A stretch of 64,000 nucleotides of DNA from SLFH01 sp050486265. GTDB lineage: Bacteria; Planctomycetota; Phycisphaerae; Phycisphaerales; UBA1924. The notes below the pieces were generated by a model. That model did not search any database. It was given only the letters and a program-made list of their open reading frames with translations, and was not told the origin of the DNA. A program made the translations under genes and the position numbers. Shown piece by piece: positions 1-8,519 of the stretch (position 1 is the first letter of the stretch; each line of letters opens with the position of its first letter). The stretch lies in the NCBI GenBank assembly GCA_050486265.1, contig JBJHCY010000012.1, positions 26,496 through 90,495 on the forward strand, written 5' to 3'.

Positions 1-201
1 GACCAGACCTGGCCCCGAAACGCCCAGATGCTCCTGATCGGTCGCGTCGTCCGCCTCGAACCCGCGCCCGACAACCCCCTCCGCCTCATCGTCTTTGTCC
101 GGCCCGGGCTGGACATCACCCGCGTGAGCGAGGTCGTGATGCGCCTGACCCCCGAGGGCGAGCGGGCCGGCGTCGAGCCCGCGCCGGAGGGACGCCGATG
201 A
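1..201 (+). CDS. mreC: Rod shape-determining protein MreC, C-terminal end (partial)
   Basis: Open frame from the first base to a TGA at 199-201, about 66 residues. The visible tail (IGRVVRLEP, then a hydrophobic strand and PGLDITRVSEVVM) matches the C-terminal beta-barrel of MreC, where an IGxV strand is followed by a P..D..R/L..V motif. MreC is the periplasmic scaffold of the MreB elongasome. The stop overlaps the next start as ATGA, so it is translationally coupled to an MreD-like gene, which supports the call. The N-terminal part lies outside the window, so completeness cannot be judged. Confidence 0.7.
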   Translation, partial: DQTWPRNAQMLLIGRVVRLEPAPDNPLRLIVFVRPGLDITRVSEVVMRLTPEGERAGVEPAPEGRR

Positions 202-773
202 ACCCGATCGTCCTCGGCGTCGCGCTCTGGCTCCTCCTCGGCCTCGAAATGGGTCTGCGCGATCTGCTCGCCATCGGCGCGTGGTCGGTCGGCCCCAGCC
301 TCGTGATCCCGCTGGTCGTCTTCGTCGCCCTCGCGGCACCGGCAAAGGCGGCGCTCTGGTTCGCCCTGATCGCCGGGCTCAGCCGCGATCTTGTCGGTGT
401 CGTCGCGCTCCAGGGCGGGGGCGGCGCCGTGATCGTCGGGCCCGGCGTCCTCGGCGCGATGCTCGGCGCGCAGCTCGTCCTCTCCGCACGCGGCATCGTC
501 ATGAAACGCAACCCGCTGACGCTCGCGATCCTCAGCGTCTTCGCGGCCGGCGTCACCGAGATCGTCCGCGTCGCCGCGCTGACCGTGCGCAGCGCGTACG
601 ACCCGATCGTCTGGTCCGCCGGCGAACGACTCGGGGCGGCGTTGCTCAGCGCCGTCTACACCGGCGTCGCGGGCCTCGCCCTTGCGCTCGTGCTCCTGCC
701 CCTGGCCCCGCTCTTCGGCCCGGCGATGAGCGGCGAGCTGCTCGGACGCGCCTCGGGATCGAGACGGGGCTGA
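198..773 (+). CDS. mreD: MreD-like rod shape-determining membrane protein
   Basis: 191 residues, almost entirely hydrophobic, with five or six membrane segments, a size and profile typical of MreD, the integral-membrane partner of MreC and MreB in lateral wall synthesis. The ATG at 198 is preceded by GGAGGGA at suitable spacing and overlaps the mreC stop (ATGA). MreD is weakly conserved in sequence, so the assignment rests mainly on topology, length and position after mreC. No penicillin-binding protein or rodA follows, so the operon appears to end here. Confidence 0.65.
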   Translation: MNPIVLGVALWLLLGLEMGLRDLLAIGAWSVGPSLVIPLVVFVALAAPAKAALWFALIAGLSRDLVGVVALQGGGGAVIVGPGVLGAMLGAQLVLSARGIVMKRNPLTLAILSVFAAGVTEIVRVAALTVRSAYDPIVWSAGERLGAALLSAVYTGVAGLALALVLLPLAPLFGPAMSGELLGRASGSRRG

Positions 774-850
774 CCCATGACGATCGCATGGCCCGGCAGA
801 TCTGTCAGTTTCATCCTTCATTCGTGAGCCACAGCGAGGATGAGAAGAGT

Positions 851-988
851 GGGCGCGGGGCGCTGGGTGCTGGGCGCGGGGGTGGTCTCGGCCTGCGGCC
901 GAAGCCGGCTTCAAAGCTCGGGTTTGGGGCGTCGGAAACAAGCCAAACCGCGGCCGAAGGCCGCCGCCTCACCCAGCGCCCCGCGCCC
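851..988. repeat. Imperfect palindromic element with 18-bp inverted arms
   Basis: The gap 774-1107 holds no gene. Within it, 851-868 is a perfect reverse complement of 971-988 (18 bp, rich in GCGCTGGG). The ~100 bases between them contain further partial complementarity (GTTTGG near 921, CCAAAC near 943). CGCTGGG-type sequence recurs near 13213 and 23861, so this may be a REP-like dispersed element. Its position after mreD would also fit a strong transcript-end structure, but no T-run follows. Confidence 0.5.
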
Positions 989-1092
989 TACACCCCGCGC
1001 CCCTGATCCCAGATTCTCAACGCCAAGCGACGCTCCATCAACCGGGAAATGCGACCGCCCCGGGGACTGGCCCGCCCCGGCCCGATGACCGT

Positions 1093-1098
1093 TACACT
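1093..1098 (+). promoter_or_regulatory. Candidate -10 (TACACT), near-leaderless start
   Basis: TACACT ends 9 nt before the ATG at 1108, with no Shine-Dalgarno sequence between. A transcription start about 7 nt downstream would fall within 3 nt of the ATG. It fits the TAnnCT hexamers seen in front of several other genes here. No convincing -35 is visible. Confidence 0.35.
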
Positions 1099-1107
1099 CT
1101 CCCCACA

Positions 1108-2322
1108 ATGGCCGACACCAACGAAGCGATCTTCTTCGACGACGGGCTCGGGCAGCTCGCCCCGCTCACCGACCTCCGCCCCGCCTTCGCGGTCCGCTGC
1201 GGCGCCCTGACCAACCTCCGGCGCGTCGCCGACGGGCTCGGCCTCAGACCGATCGGCGTCGTCGTCCCCCCGGGCGCCGCCGACATCACGCGCGACCGCA
1301 ACGACCTCCCCGTCAACAGGCTCCCCGAAGACGACACGCCCCGCCTGGCGATCAACGGCCGCTGCCCGCTCCCCCTCCGCGAGATCGACGAACTCGGGCC
1401 AAGCACGGTCTTCTGCGAGGAGGAAACCGGGCACATCATCGGCGCGAGGGTCACTTCCGCCCAGCTCAGGTCGCTCTTGGAAGGCGAGACGCCCGCAGAC
1501 ATCACGCGCCACGACTTTCCTCAGCAACTGCTCATGTCCCGCCCCTGGCATGTCCGCTCGATCCGCGACACCGCGATGCGTGTCGACGCCGAACTGCTCA
1601 CCCGGGGCGAGCCGCACGCCCCGCCCCCGGGCGTGACGGTAATCGGCGAGCAGCGTGTCGTCATCGATCCCGGCGCGACGATCTACCCCAATGTCACGCT
1701 CGTCGCCGAAGAGGGCCCGATCGTCGTCGGCCCCGGCGTGGTGATCCGTCCCGGCGCGACGCTGATCGGCCCGGTCTTTGTCGGGCGGTCCAGCCGCATC
1801 ATCGAGCACGCAGTCATCCGGCCCCACACCGCGATCGGCCCCTCCTGCAAGGTCGGGGGCGAGGTCTCGGGCACGGTCTTCCAGGGCTACGCCAACAAGG
1901 CCCACGACGGGTTCCTCGGCGATTCGTGGGTCGGCGAGTGGGTCAACCTCGGCGCCGCCACCAACAACTCCAACCTGCTCAACACCTACTCGGAGGTGAT
2001 CTGCCAGGCCCTGCCCGGCGGCCCGAGAGAGCGCACCGGCGAGACCTTCCTCGGCGCGATCATCGGCGACCATGTCAAAACCGCCATCGGCACGCGGATC
2101 ATGACAGGCTCGATCCTCCACACCGGCAGCATGTTCGCCCGCTCAACGCCGGTCTCGGGCTGCGTCGCCCCGTTCACCTGGGCGACCGACGAGGGCGACC
2201 GCGTCTACCGCTTCGACAAGTTCATGGATGTCGCCCAGAAGGCGATGAGTCGGCGCGACATCGAGCCCGGCGAGGCCTACGCCGCACGCCTCAGACAGCT
2301 CCACGCCGAACGCAACGCCTGA
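1108..2322 (+). CDS. GlmU-like sugar nucleotidyltransferase/acyltransferase
   Basis: 404 residues. The N-terminal half (FFDDGLGQLAPLTDLRPAFAVRCGA) resembles the divergent nucleotidyltransferase family found next to left-handed beta-helix domains (NTP_transf_4 / GlmU-related proteins). The C-terminal half, from about residue 180, shows hexapeptide-type repeats (VVIDPGATIYPNVTLVAEEG, VIRPGATLIGP) of a left-handed beta-helix acyltransferase. Such proteins are thought to make UDP-GlcNAc or a related sugar nucleotide. The classic GlmU start motif (LAAGxGTRM) is absent, so equivalence to GlmU is inferred. The ATG at 1108 has a TAnnCT element but no SD. polA follows 20 bp later. Confidence 0.7.
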   Translation: MADTNEAIFFDDGLGQLAPLTDLRPAFAVRCGALTNLRRVADGLGLRPIGVVVPPGAADITRDRNDLPVNRLPEDDTPRLAINGRCPLPLREIDELGPSTVFCEEETGHIIGARVTSAQLRSLLEGETPADITRHDFPQQLLMSRPWHVRSIRDTAMRVDAELLTRGEPHAPPPGVTVIGEQRVVIDPGATIYPNVTLVAEEGPIVVGPGVVIRPGATLIGPVFVGRSSRIIEHAVIRPHTAIGPSCKVGGEVSGTVFQGYANKAHDGFLGDSWVGEWVNLGAATNNSNLLNTYSEVICQALPGGPRERTGETFLGAIIGDHVKTAIGTRIMTGSILHTGSMFARSTPVSGCVAPFTWATDEGDRVYRFDKFMDVAQKAMSRRDIEPGEAYAARLRQLHAERNA

Positions 2323-2330
2323 GCACGGGC

Positions 2331-2336
2331 TAACCT
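2331..2336 (+). promoter_or_regulatory. Candidate -10 (TAACCT) of a leaderless polA transcript
   Basis: TAACCT lies exactly 6 nt before the polA ATG, so initiation at the usual distance would start the RNA at the A of ATG. There is no Shine-Dalgarno sequence and no clear -35. It sits in the 20-bp gap after the upstream gene. Confidence 0.4.
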
Positions 2337-2342
2337 GCCGCC

Positions 2343-5261
2343 ATGCGGACCCTGTACATCATCGACGGCTACGCGCAGTTCTTCCGGGCCTACCACGCGA
2401 TCCGCACGCCCATGACAAGCCCCGTCACCGGCGAGCCGACCAACCTCACCTTCGGGTTTGTCGGCCTGCTGCTCAAGCTGCTGCGGGGCGAGGGCCTCGC
2501 GGCCGACGGACCGAACAGCCGCCCCGACTACCTCGCCGTCGCGCTGGATGTCTCGGGCGATCGGGGCACTTTCCGCTCACAGCTTTTCCCCGAGTACAAG
2601 GCGACGCGCCCCCCGCCCCCCGAAGACCTGCCGCAACAGGTCGAACGCTGCCTGAAGATCCTCGAAGCCGTTGGGGTGCCCCTGCTGGGCGCAGAAGGCT
2701 TCGAGGCCGACGATGTGATCGCCACGATGGTCCGAAAGCTCCGCAAGGAACAGCCCGACCTGCGCATCCGCATCGTCAGCAAGGACAAAGACCTCAAGCA
2801 GTTGCTCGAACCGGGACGCGTCGAGCTCTACGACGCCCACAAAGACGAACTCATCACCGCCGACACCCTCAAGGAAGAGACCGGCCTCACCCCCGACCGC
2901 GTCGTCGACATGCTCGCGCTCATGGGCGACACTGTCGACAATGTCCCGGGCGTCGAGGGCGTCGGGCCCAAAACCGCGGCTAAGCTGATCGCCGACTACG
3001 GCTCGCTCGACGAACTGCTCGCCCGCTCCGATGAGATCAAGGGCAAACGGGGCGAGAAGCTGCGCGAAGCCGCAGACCGCCTCGATCTTTCAAGGCAGCT
3101 CGTCACCCTCCGCGACGATGTCGAGCTGGACATCGACCTCGGCAAGGCCGAGACCGACACCCTGCACCCAGAGGCCCTCGCCCCGATCCTGCGCGAGCTG
3201 GGCTTCAACCGCTACCAGGACGAGCTCAAGGCGATCCTCGGCGGGGCCCTGCCGGCCGACACCGGCGATCAGGCGCCCTCCTGCGCCAAGCCCGCGAACC
3301 GTTCATCGGCACGCGCCGAGCCGGGCGGCCTCTTCGACTCGATCGAGCAGACCCGCATCGAACGCGCCGAGACCGCCGGCGACTACCGCTGCGTGCGCAC
3401 AAAGCAAGACCTCGACGCGCTCGTCAAGGCCCTTGTCTCCGCCCCGGTCTTCGCCGTCGACACCGAGACCACCGCCCTGAGCCCGATGCGGGCCGACCTC
3501 TGCGGGCTGTCGTTCTCCATCAAGGCCGGGTCGGGCTGGTATGTCCCCGTCCGCTCGCCCGAGCCGGACGCGCACCTCGACCAGAGCACCGTCCTCGACG
3601 CCCTCCGCCCGCTGCTTGAAGACCCAAAGAAGCCCAAGTACGGGCACAACCTCAAGTACGACCTGCTGGTGCTCCGCCGGGCCGGTGTCGAGCTGCGCGG
3701 GCTGACCGACCCCGCCTCCTGCGATTCGATGATCGCCAGCTACCTCATCGACGCCTCGCGCTCCAGCCACTCGATGGACGCCCTCGCCCTCGCCCTGCTC
3801 AACCACCAGACCATCTCGATCAAAGACCTCATCGGCTCGGGCAAGCACCAGCGCACCTTCGACACCGTCCCGCTCGACGCGGCGACCGACTACGCCGCAG
3901 AAGACGCCGACATCACCTTCCGCCTCTGCGAGCTGATGCGCCCCGCGCTCGCCGAGATGGGCCTTGAGAGCCTCTCCGCGACGCTCGAAATGCCGCTCGT
4001 CGAGGTGCTGGCCGAGCTGGAATACAACGGCGTGCTCGTCGACCCCGGCGAGCTCGACCGCCAGCGCGAACGCCTCGAAACCCAGATCGGGGAACTCAAA
4101 CGCAAGATCCAGGACGCCGCGATGGAGGAGGCGGGCCGATCCTTCGACCCCGACTCGCCCAAGCAGCTCGCGGGCATCCTGTTCAACAAGCCCGAGGCCG
4201 ACGAGCCGGGCCTCGGCCTCCGCCCGCTCCGGCGGGGCAAGACCGGCCCCTCCACCGATGCGGAAGTCCTCGACAAACTCGCCTCCACCCCCGAGATCGC
4301 CACGCCGATCCCGGGCCTCATCCTCGAATACCGCCAGCTCACCAAGCTCGTCAACACCTACCTCGGCGCTCTCAAAGACGAGATCAACCCCGAAACAAAG
4401 CGCATCCACGCCTCGTTCAACCAGACCGTCGCCGCGACGGGACGCCTGTCTTCCAGCGACCCCAACCTGCAGAACATCCCGATCCGCACCGACATCGGGC
4501 GCGAGATCCGACGCGCGTTCGTCGCCCCGCCCGGACGCGTGCTCATCACCGCCGACTACTCGCAGATCGAGCTCCGCCTGCTCGCCCACCTCTCGCGCGA
4601 CCCCGCACTCATCGAGGCCTTCAAACGCGACGACGACATCCACACCGCGGTCGCCGCCCAGATCCACGGCGTCAGACCCGAAGAAGTCACACGCGAGCAG
4701 CGAGGCGGCGCCAAGATGGTCAACTTCGGCATCGTCTACGGCATCACGCCCTACGGCCTGGCAAGACGCCTCGGCGTCGGCAACGACGAGGCCGCCGCCA
4801 TCATCGACGGCTACAAACGCCGCTTCGCCGGCATCACCACATTCCTCCAGGAGTGCATCGAATACGCCCGCAGCCACGGGTATGTCGAAACGATGCTCAA
4901 ACGCCGGCGACCGATCACCGAGATCGACGCGAACAACCCGCAACGCCGCGCCCTCGCCGAGCGCATGGCGATCAACTCCGTCGTCCAGGGCTCCGCGGCC
5001 GACCTCATCAAGATCGCCATGGTCGACCTCCACGCCCGCCTCTCCGAGCACGCCGCCCACCTGCGCAAGGGCGAAGCCCCGGAGATCCCGGGCGTCCGGA
5101 TGCTCCTGCAGATCCACGACGAACTCGTCTTCGAAGCCCCCGAAGAACACGCCGGCGACGCCCTCGCCCTCATCACCAAGCGAATGGAAAGCGCCATGTC
5201 GCTCGATGTCCCGCTGAAGGTCGAGGCGGGGATCGCCACCAACTGGTACGAGAGCAAATGA
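2343..5261 (+). CDS. polA: DNA polymerase I
   Basis: 972 residues, slightly longer than the usual ~930. All three domains are present. The 5'-3' exonuclease (about 1-300) has FEADDVIATM and GDTVDNVPGVEGVGPKTAAKL. The 3'-5' exonuclease opens with AVDTETT (Asp373, Glu375), so proofreading looks intact, unlike in Thermus-type enzymes. The polymerase has motif A ADYSQIELRLLAHLS (Asp738), motif B RGGAKMVNFGIVYG (Lys791) and motif C QIHDELVF (His925, Asp926, Glu927). It removes primers and fills gaps in replication and repair. A variable linker near 310-340 separates the exonuclease domains. The stop overlaps the prmC start (ATGA). Confidence 0.97.
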   Translation: MRTLYIIDGYAQFFRAYHAIRTPMTSPVTGEPTNLTFGFVGLLLKLLRGEGLAADGPNSRPDYLAVALDVSGDRGTFRSQLFPEYKATRPPPPEDLPQQVERCLKILEAVGVPLLGAEGFEADDVIATMVRKLRKEQPDLRIRIVSKDKDLKQLLEPGRVELYDAHKDELITADTLKEETGLTPDRVVDMLALMGDTVDNVPGVEGVGPKTAAKLIADYGSLDELLARSDEIKGKRGEKLREAADRLDLSRQLVTLRDDVELDIDLGKAETDTLHPEALAPILRELGFNRYQDELKAILGGALPADTGDQAPSCAKPANRSSARAEPGGLFDSIEQTRIERAETAGDYRCVRTKQDLDALVKALVSAPVFAVDTETTALSPMRADLCGLSFSIKAGSGWYVPVRSPEPDAHLDQSTVLDALRPLLEDPKKPKYGHNLKYDLLVLRRAGVELRGLTDPASCDSMIASYLIDASRSSHSMDALALALLNHQTISIKDLIGSGKHQRTFDTVPLDAATDYAAEDADITFRLCELMRPALAEMGLESLSATLEMPLVEVLAELEYNGVLVDPGELDRQRERLETQIGELKRKIQDAAMEEAGRSFDPDSPKQLAGILFNKPEADEPGLGLRPLRRGKTGPSTDAEVLDKLASTPEIATPIPGLILEYRQLTKLVNTYLGALKDEINPETKRIHASFNQTVAATGRLSSSDPNLQNIPIRTDIGREIRRAFVAPPGRVLITADYSQIELRLLAHLSRDPALIEAFKRDDDIHTAVAAQIHGVRPEEVTREQRGGAKMVNFGIVYGITPYGLARRLGVGNDEAAAIIDGYKRRFAGITTFLQECIEYARSHGYVETMLKRRRPITEIDANNPQRRALAERMAINSVVQGSAADLIKIAMVDLHARLSEHAAHLRKGEAPEIPGVRMLLQIHDELVFEAPEEHAGDALALITKRMESAMSLDVPLKVEAGIATNWYESK

Positions 5262-6268
5262 CCGAAGCCCCAAAGCAAGCCCCAAAGCAAGCCCCACCCC
5301 AGACGCCCAAGACCGAAGACGCCTGGACAACCCGGCGCCTGCTCGCGTGGATGAATTCGACCTTCGCCGACCGCGGAATGGACTCCCCCCGCCTGCTCGC
5401 CGAGCTCCTGCTCACCCGCGCCATCGGCTGCGACCGCATGTCGCTCTACACCGACGCCGACCGCCCCGCCTCCAACGCCGAACGCGACGCCCTCCGCGCC
5501 CTCGTCGGACGCGCCCTCAAACACGAACCCGTGCAGTACATCGCCGGCGAGGCGTGGTTCTACGGCATCCGCTTCACGGTCGACCCGCGCGTGCTCATCC
5601 CGCGCCCCGCGACCGAGACACTCGTCGATCTGGTGCTCGACCACTTCAAGCCGAGGGTCCATGAGGCGCCGCCGGCCGACGCGGAAAGCACACACCAGAC
5701 CAAAGCCGAGGTCGAGACCGAGGCCCCAACGCCGCCGCCCACCGCTCCACCGAGTGTCCGCATCGCCGACATCGGCGTCGGCTCGGGCGCCATCGTCTGC
5801 GCACTGCTCAAAAACCTCCCCCACGCGAGCGCCATCGCCGCAGACATCTCCCAGCACGCGATCGAGCTCGCGAAAGCCAACGCAGGCTCCTGCGGCGTTC
5901 TCTCCCGCGTCGAGTTCCGCCAGGGCGACCTGCTCGAACCCCTCGCGGGCGAACCGGCCCTCGACGCGATCGTCTCGAACCCCCCCTACATCCCCGACCA
6001 TGAGTGGTCGAAGGTCGAACCGAATGTGAAGAACCACGAGCCGGCCCACGCGCTGCGCGCCGGGCCAGACGGGCTCCGGTTCGTCCGCCCGCTCATCGAG
6101 CGGGCACCGGCCAAGCTGGCCCCGGGCGGGCTGCTGGCGGTCGAGATCGCCGCATCGACGGCAGACGCCGTGCTGACGCTCGCGCACGCCCGCCCCGAAC
6201 TCAAAGACTGCCGGATCGTCAACGACCTGGAGGGTCTGCCCCGGGTGCTGGCCGCGACACGAGCATGA
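5258..6268 (+). CDS. prmC: Peptide chain release factor N5-glutamine methyltransferase
   Basis: 336 residues. The start is the ATG overlapping the polA stop; a longer upstream frame exists but lies inside polA. It carries the N6/N5-MTase signature NPPYIP (Asn241-Tyr244) and the SAM-binding ADIGVGSGAIV. PrmC methylates the glutamine of the GGQ motif in RF1/RF2. Two things are odd. A Lys/Pro/Gln-rich N-terminus comes from a repeated CCAAAGCAAGCC. A ~35-residue Pro/Glu/Thr-rich insert (about 132-166) lies between the helical N-terminal domain and the Rossmann domain, where most PrmC proteins have only a short linker. Confidence 0.93.
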   Translation: MTEAPKQAPKQAPPQTPKTEDAWTTRRLLAWMNSTFADRGMDSPRLLAELLLTRAIGCDRMSLYTDADRPASNAERDALRALVGRALKHEPVQYIAGEAWFYGIRFTVDPRVLIPRPATETLVDLVLDHFKPRVHEAPPADAESTHQTKAEVETEAPTPPPTAPPSVRIADIGVGSGAIVCALLKNLPHASAIAADISQHAIELAKANAGSCGVLSRVEFRQGDLLEPLAGEPALDAIVSNPPYIPDHEWSKVEPNVKNHEPAHALRAGPDGLRFVRPLIERAPAKLAPGGLLAVEIAASTADAVLTLAHARPELKDCRIVNDLEGLPRVLAATRA

Positions 6269-6300
6269 AGCTCACCCGAACGCTGCGGGGCGGCTCTTGC

Positions 6301-6693
6301 TCAGGGGATCTCGTACAGGCGGCGGACCCGCGTCGCGTCCTTGCCCTCGCGCTCCAGGTGCCGGACGAGCGCGCGGGCGAGCTGGAGTTCGTACTCCTGC
6401 AGGTCGAAATCGGTCCGAGGGTTGTTGCCGTCGGCGGCCTTGAAGGCGTCGTCTCGGGCCCTGTCGAAGGCCGCGTCGAACGGGGCGGGTCGCTCGTCGT
6501 ACCCGCTGAGGTGCGTCAGCACACGGTCACGCATCTCCTGGTCGACTTCGGCCGTGCTCGCTCGGAACTGGGCGACCCGCCGGGCTTCCGAACTCGTGCG
6601 ATGGCTCACGGCGTAGGCGAGCAGACCGATCCCCACCAGCGCGATCACCAGCACGCGGACGACCCCGGCGACCGGGCTCTTTTTCTTGGTCAT
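6301..6693 (-). CDS. Small membrane-anchored protein of unknown function
   Basis: 130 residues. A Lys-rich N-terminus (MTKKKSPVAG) precedes one transmembrane segment (about 11-29). The rest is a charged helical domain rich in Arg, Asp and Glu that should face the periplasm. No family recognised. It begins 12 bp after the end of the PAS-GAF-receiver gene on the same strand, so the two probably form an operon. No clear SD. It is convergent with prmC, 32 bp away. Confidence 0.6.
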   Translation of the reverse strand: MTKKKSPVAGVVRVLVIALVGIGLLAYAVSHRTSSEARRVAQFRASTAEVDQEMRDRVLTHLSGYDERPAPFDAAFDRARDDAFKAADGNNPRTDFDLQEYELQLARALVRHLEREGKDATRVRRLYEIP

Positions 6694-6705
6694 GCGGGGA
6701 GAATA

Positions 6706-8388
6706 TCAGGCCTCGGGCCGAGGCGTCTCGGCCAGCGCCTTGCGGACCTCGTCGACCATCCGCTCGATCTGGAAGGGCTTAAACAGGACGGCCTGCAGCC
6801 CCTCCTGCGAGGCGCGGACGATCGAGTGGTGCGGGTCGTAGCCGAACCCGGTCATCAGGATCACCGGCACCTCGCCCATCGCTTTCCGGGCGGCGCTGAA
6901 GACCTCGTAGCCGTTGCGGTCGGGCATTTTGATGTCGCTGATGACCAGGTCGAACGATTCGAGCTCGCCCCGCGCCACGCGTTCGAGCTCCTCGATCGCT
7001 TTGCCCCCGTCGGCGCAGACGCTCACCTCGCACCCGCGGTGGCGGAGCACATCGCCCAAAACCCGCCGGATCTTCTGCTCGTCGTCCGCCACCAGCACGC
7101 GCTTCCCGGCGAGCACCGGATCGCGTTCCCGCACCGCCATCGCCCGGTCGACGCCCAGGAGCGTCTGGGGCCCGGCCGCGACATTGCGCATCCGCGTTCG
7201 GATCGCGTCCACATCGTCGCGGATGCGGGTCAGGTGGCGGATCATCTCCGGGTCGTCGTCGGCGGCCCGCACCTCGCGGATCGCGGCGTCGGTCTCGGCG
7301 ATGATGTCGTCCAGGGGACCCGACAGCTCGCCCTCGACCCGGTCGCAGGCCGACTGGCTGGTCGCCGAACGCTCGACCACCAGCGCGTCGAGCATGTGCA
7401 GCGCGAGCGCCACATGGCGGGCGAACAGCTCGGCGAACTGTCGGTCCTGGTCGGAAAAGGCGTTGGCCTCGGCCGACTCGATGTCCATCACACCGATCAC
7501 CTGGTCGAGCAGACGGAGCGGGACCGTCAGCGACGACCGGGCGTTGGCCATCCCAGGAAGGAACAGCCGATCGTTCTCGGTGTCGTTGCAGATGTAGCTC
7601 CGCCCGTGCAGCGCGACCCAACCGCAGATCCCGTTGTTCTCCTGCTCGGCACGCAGCTGCAGCCCCCGGATCTCAGCCGGAAGCCCGCGGCTCATCACGC
7701 ACTCCAGACGCCCCGTCTTCTCGTCTTTCAGCCAGATCGTGAAGTTGTCGAAACGGAGCAGGTCGTGAGCGAACTTGATGATCTTGCGCTCCAGCAGCGC
7801 AAGACGCTCGATCATGTTCATCTCGCGGAGCTGCTCCCGCTCGAGCTTGATCAGCTCCGTCCCCGCCCGCTCGAGCGCTTCGAGCTTCTGACGGTGGCGA
7901 CGCGCCTGGGTCACATCCCGGACGACCAGCGCCATCCTCGCCTCAACGCCTTTGTCTTCCGGCACCGGCGACATCTCGATGTCGAAAATCCGCTCCCCGC
8001 CGGGCTCGCTCAGCTCGAACCGGCGGGGCCGGTCGGGGCTGTTGGTCTTGAACCAGCGGCTCGCCTCTCGGCAGAAGAGAGAAAGGTCCGCTCTCACGGA
8101 CCTGCTCAGCTGCGCGAACCAATTGTTGCACCAGATCGCCCGCCCTTGGGTGTCCGCAAGGCAGACGCCCTCGCCGATCGCGTCGAGCAGGGCCCCCGCG
8201 TCGCCCGAGCTCACCCCGTCGACATCCCCGGCCGAGATCACCACCGCCGAGGTGTCCCCGTTGGCCGAAGCCGCATCCTCCGGCCCGAGCACGGTGACAT
8301 CGAAGTGCTCGCGGAGCAGTGCTTCGAGGTCTTCCACGGGCAGATCGCCCGGGTCGCGGATCACCAGCTTGAGCCGGTTCTTTACCAT
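6706..8388 (-). CDS. PAS-GAF-response receiver protein
   Basis: 560 residues. The ATG at 8388 is preceded by GAGGAG; the frame also runs upstream to 8466. PAS-like domain about 65-160, coiled linker 165-200, GAF domain about 200-335 (GICGWVALHGRSYICND), helical stretch 350-410, and a C-terminal CheY-type receiver 428-550 with every key residue: acidic pair DD, phospho-acceptor Asp485 (VISDIKMPD), the switch Thr in LMTGFG and Lys in FKPF. There is no HisKA or HATPase domain and no DNA-binding output. It may take phosphate from a distant kinase and pass a ligand or redox signal through the GAF domain. It is divergent from the ABC operon at 8520. Confidence 0.85.
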   Translation of the reverse strand: MVKNRLKLVIRDPGDLPVEDLEALLREHFDVTVLGPEDAASANGDTSAVVISAGDVDGVSSGDAGALLDAIGEGVCLADTQGRAIWCNNWFAQLSRSVRADLSLFCREASRWFKTNSPDRPRRFELSEPGGERIFDIEMSPVPEDKGVEARMALVVRDVTQARRHRQKLEALERAGTELIKLEREQLREMNMIERLALLERKIIKFAHDLLRFDNFTIWLKDEKTGRLECVMSRGLPAEIRGLQLRAEQENNGICGWVALHGRSYICNDTENDRLFLPGMANARSSLTVPLRLLDQVIGVMDIESAEANAFSDQDRQFAELFARHVALALHMLDALVVERSATSQSACDRVEGELSGPLDDIIAETDAAIREVRAADDDPEMIRHLTRIRDDVDAIRTRMRNVAAGPQTLLGVDRAMAVRERDPVLAGKRVLVADDEQKIRRVLGDVLRHRGCEVSVCADGGKAIEELERVARGELESFDLVISDIKMPDRNGYEVFSAARKAMGEVPVILMTGFGYDPHHSIVRASQEGLQAVLFKPFQIERMVDEVRKALAETPRPEA

Positions 8389-8519
8389 GATGCCGCCAAA
8401 CTCCTCAGCGGGGGGAGCAAGGCAGGATACCGCGCCAACCATGGGCGTGTCGAATGTGAACAGCACGCCGCGTTCATGCCAACCATCGGCTCGACCCGAT
8501 CGATTCCTTCCAAGACCCC

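Noticed and set aside
3303..5330. 675-codon open frame antisense to polA (and similar long antisense frames at 10381-11724, 32271-34040, 37049-39301)
   Set aside because: Very high GC leaves few stops in the antisense frames; the translations are Arg/Asp/Val-rich and have no motifs, while the other strand encodes well-conserved proteins.
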